The notes under the pieces were generated by a model that ran no database searches, was not told the DNA's origin, and was given only the letters and a program-made list of their open reading frames with translations. Positions 63,158-64,000 of a DNA stretch of 64,000 nucleotides are shown here, piece after piece; the stretch's first letter is position 1; every line of letters begins with the position of its first letter. The stretch covers positions 2,048,501 through 2,112,500 of the forward strand of contig NZ_CP061035.1 of assembly GCF_016743815.1 (NCBI RefSeq), read 5' to 3'. Position numbers and translations under genes: made by a program. Source of the stretch: Sphingomonas aliaeris (GTDB lineage: Bacteria; Pseudomonadota; Alphaproteobacteria; Sphingomonadales; Sphingomonadaceae).

Positions 63158-64000
63158 CGCAGGTCGTCGCAGTCGATCTGGGCGGGACGCATGCGCGCTT
63201 CGCCATTGCCGAGGTCGATGACGGGCGGGTCGTGTCGTTGGGCGAGCCCGTCACGCTGAAGACGGCCGATTTCGCCAGCCTCCAGACGGCATGGCAGGCG
63301 TTCGGCGCGAGGGCCGATCGGCCCCTGCCCCGTGCTGCGGCTATCGCCGTCGCCTCGCCGATCGGGGGCGAGGTGATCAAGCTGACGAACAATCCCTGGA
63401 TCATCCGGCCGGCGCTCATCCCCGAGCGGTTGCAGGTCGACCGGTTCAGCCTGATCAACGACTTCGGGGCGGTGGGGCATGCCGTGGCGCAGGCGCGCGC
63501 TGACGATCTGCTGCACATCGCCGGTCCGGACGTGGCGTTGCCGGAGAACGGCGTGGTGACGGTCTGCGGTCCGGGTACGGGGCTTGGCGTGGCGCAGGTG
63601 CTGCGCGCCGACACCGGCTATAACGTGCTGCCGACCGAAGGCGGGCATATCGATTATGCGCCGCTGGATGCGATCGAGGATGCCTTCGTCAAACGGCTGC
63701 GCAAGACGTTCACGCGCGTATCGACCGAGCGGATCGTTTCCGGGCCCGGTATCGTCGCGATCTACGAAACGCTTGCGGATATCGAGGGCCGGGCGGTGCA
63801 ACGGCTGGACGACAAGACAGTTTGGGGGATGGCGCTGGACGGCACGGACAGTCTGGCGCTCGCTGCGCTGGATCGTTTCTGCCTGAGCCTCGGCGCGGTG
63901 GCGGGCGATCTGGCGCTGGCGCATGGCGCGGGCGGGGTCGTGATCGCCGGCGGGCTCGGACTCCGTCTGAAGGACCATTTCCAACGGTCCGGCTTTGCGC
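63151..64000 (+). CDS. glk: Glucokinase (runs off window)
   Basis: About 283 residues present, 3' end beyond the window. MVTQVVAVDLGGTHARFAIAE is the phosphate-1 motif of glucokinase, and INDFGAVGHAV, VTVCGPGTGLGVAQVL, LPTEGGHIDYAPLD and RIVSGPGIVAIYETL are the family blocks (glucose-binding Asn-Asp and Glu-Gly-Gly-His). Phosphorylates glucose to feed zwf. ATG 63151 lies before the edd stop (overlap ATGGTGA); GTG 63154 is an alternative. Co-translated with edd. Confidence 0.95.
   Translation, partial: MVTQVVAVDLGGTHARFAIAEVDDGRVVSLGEPVTLKTADFASLQTAWQAFGARADRPLPRAAAIAVASPIGGEVIKLTNNPWIIRPALIPERLQVDRFSLINDFGAVGHAVAQARADDLLHIAGPDVALPENGVVTVCGPGTGLGVAQVLRADTGYNVLPTEGGHIDYAPLDAIEDAFVKRLRKTFTRVSTERIVSGPGIVAIYETLADIEGRAVQRLDDKTVWGMALDGTDSLALAALDRFCLSLGAVAGDLALAHGAGGVVIAGGLGLRLKDHFQRSGFA

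Noticed and set aside
1-64000. CRISPR array, prophage, insertion sequence or integrated element
   Set aside because: No regularly spaced repeats, transposase, integrase or phage genes seen; the only tRNA shows no flanking direct repeat.

Overview
The window is GC-rich, densely coded chromosomal DNA from an alphaproteobacterium, most likely a sphingomonad (Sphingomonas or a close relative). Support comes from the Entner-Doudoroff operon zwf-pgl-edd-glk, a PEP-CTERM (exosortase substrate) protein, a large TonB-dependent receptor, pyruvate dehydrogenase E1-beta with an N-terminal lipoyl domain, an alphaproteobacterial-type tRNA, and a REP-like inverted repeat whose arms read CTTCGACAGGCTCAG. I see no prophage, insertion sequence, CRISPR array or plasmid functions. 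Stop/start overlaps (ATGA, GTGA, TGATG) are common, so operon boundaries are easy to read. GTG and TTG starts are also frequent.

Layout. 1-6012: the start of a lipid-kinase gene running off the left edge, a membrane glycosyltransferase-like gene, then a leftward operon of a DUF2141 exported protein, two paralogous P-loop kinases, a polysaccharide flippase and a CHAD-like protein. This is probably a cell-surface glycan locus. 6118-12937: a small conserved ORF abutting a CAT-anticodon tRNA, a polysaccharide deacetylase, a DUF2336-type histidine kinase with a degraded ATPase domain, an Lrp regulator, a large exported repeat-type protein, yaaA and a C-factor-like SDR. 13092-21855: gyrA, DUF952, DUF488, a lysoplasmalogenase-like protein, a GbsR/MarR regulator with a perfect palindrome upstream, a fatty-acid desaturase, trmFO, an EF-hand protein and a squalene-synthase-like protein. 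21916-25168: an orphan TadG/TadE-type trio. 25209-32059: pdhA-pdhB, an MFS exporter, cysK, a small secreted protein and a SleB-type wall hydrolase. 32270-38108: MerR/acyl-CoA dehydrogenase, hisI, a lipoprotein, a Rho-N-like small protein, purF and an SDR. 38154-46803: serine hydrolase, cfa-type methyltransferase, photolyase, PEP-CTERM protein, HDAC-family deacetylase, HSL-type esterase, rppH and a DUF481 outer-membrane protein. 46880-51688: an M20 hydrolase coupled to astA-astB (arginine succinyltransferase route), a small membrane protein and corA. 51734-58919: TonB receptor, hsp20, pyrG, secG, a MarR regulator, an SH3 protein and argC. 59019-64000: zwf-pgl-edd-glk.

The strongest window-wide signal is that seven conserved genes (DUF2141, gyrA, acyl-CoA dehydrogenase, purF, an SDR, astA, argC) each carry exactly one single-base frameshift, mostly in C or G runs. 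gyrA and purF cannot plausibly all be dead, so I read these as assembly or sequencing indels rather than biology, and annotate each gene across its break. The most interesting biological candidates are the twin-kinase/flippase/CHAD-like operon, the DUF2336 pseudo-histidine kinase beside a deacetylase, and the M20 hydrolase embedded in the ast operon.
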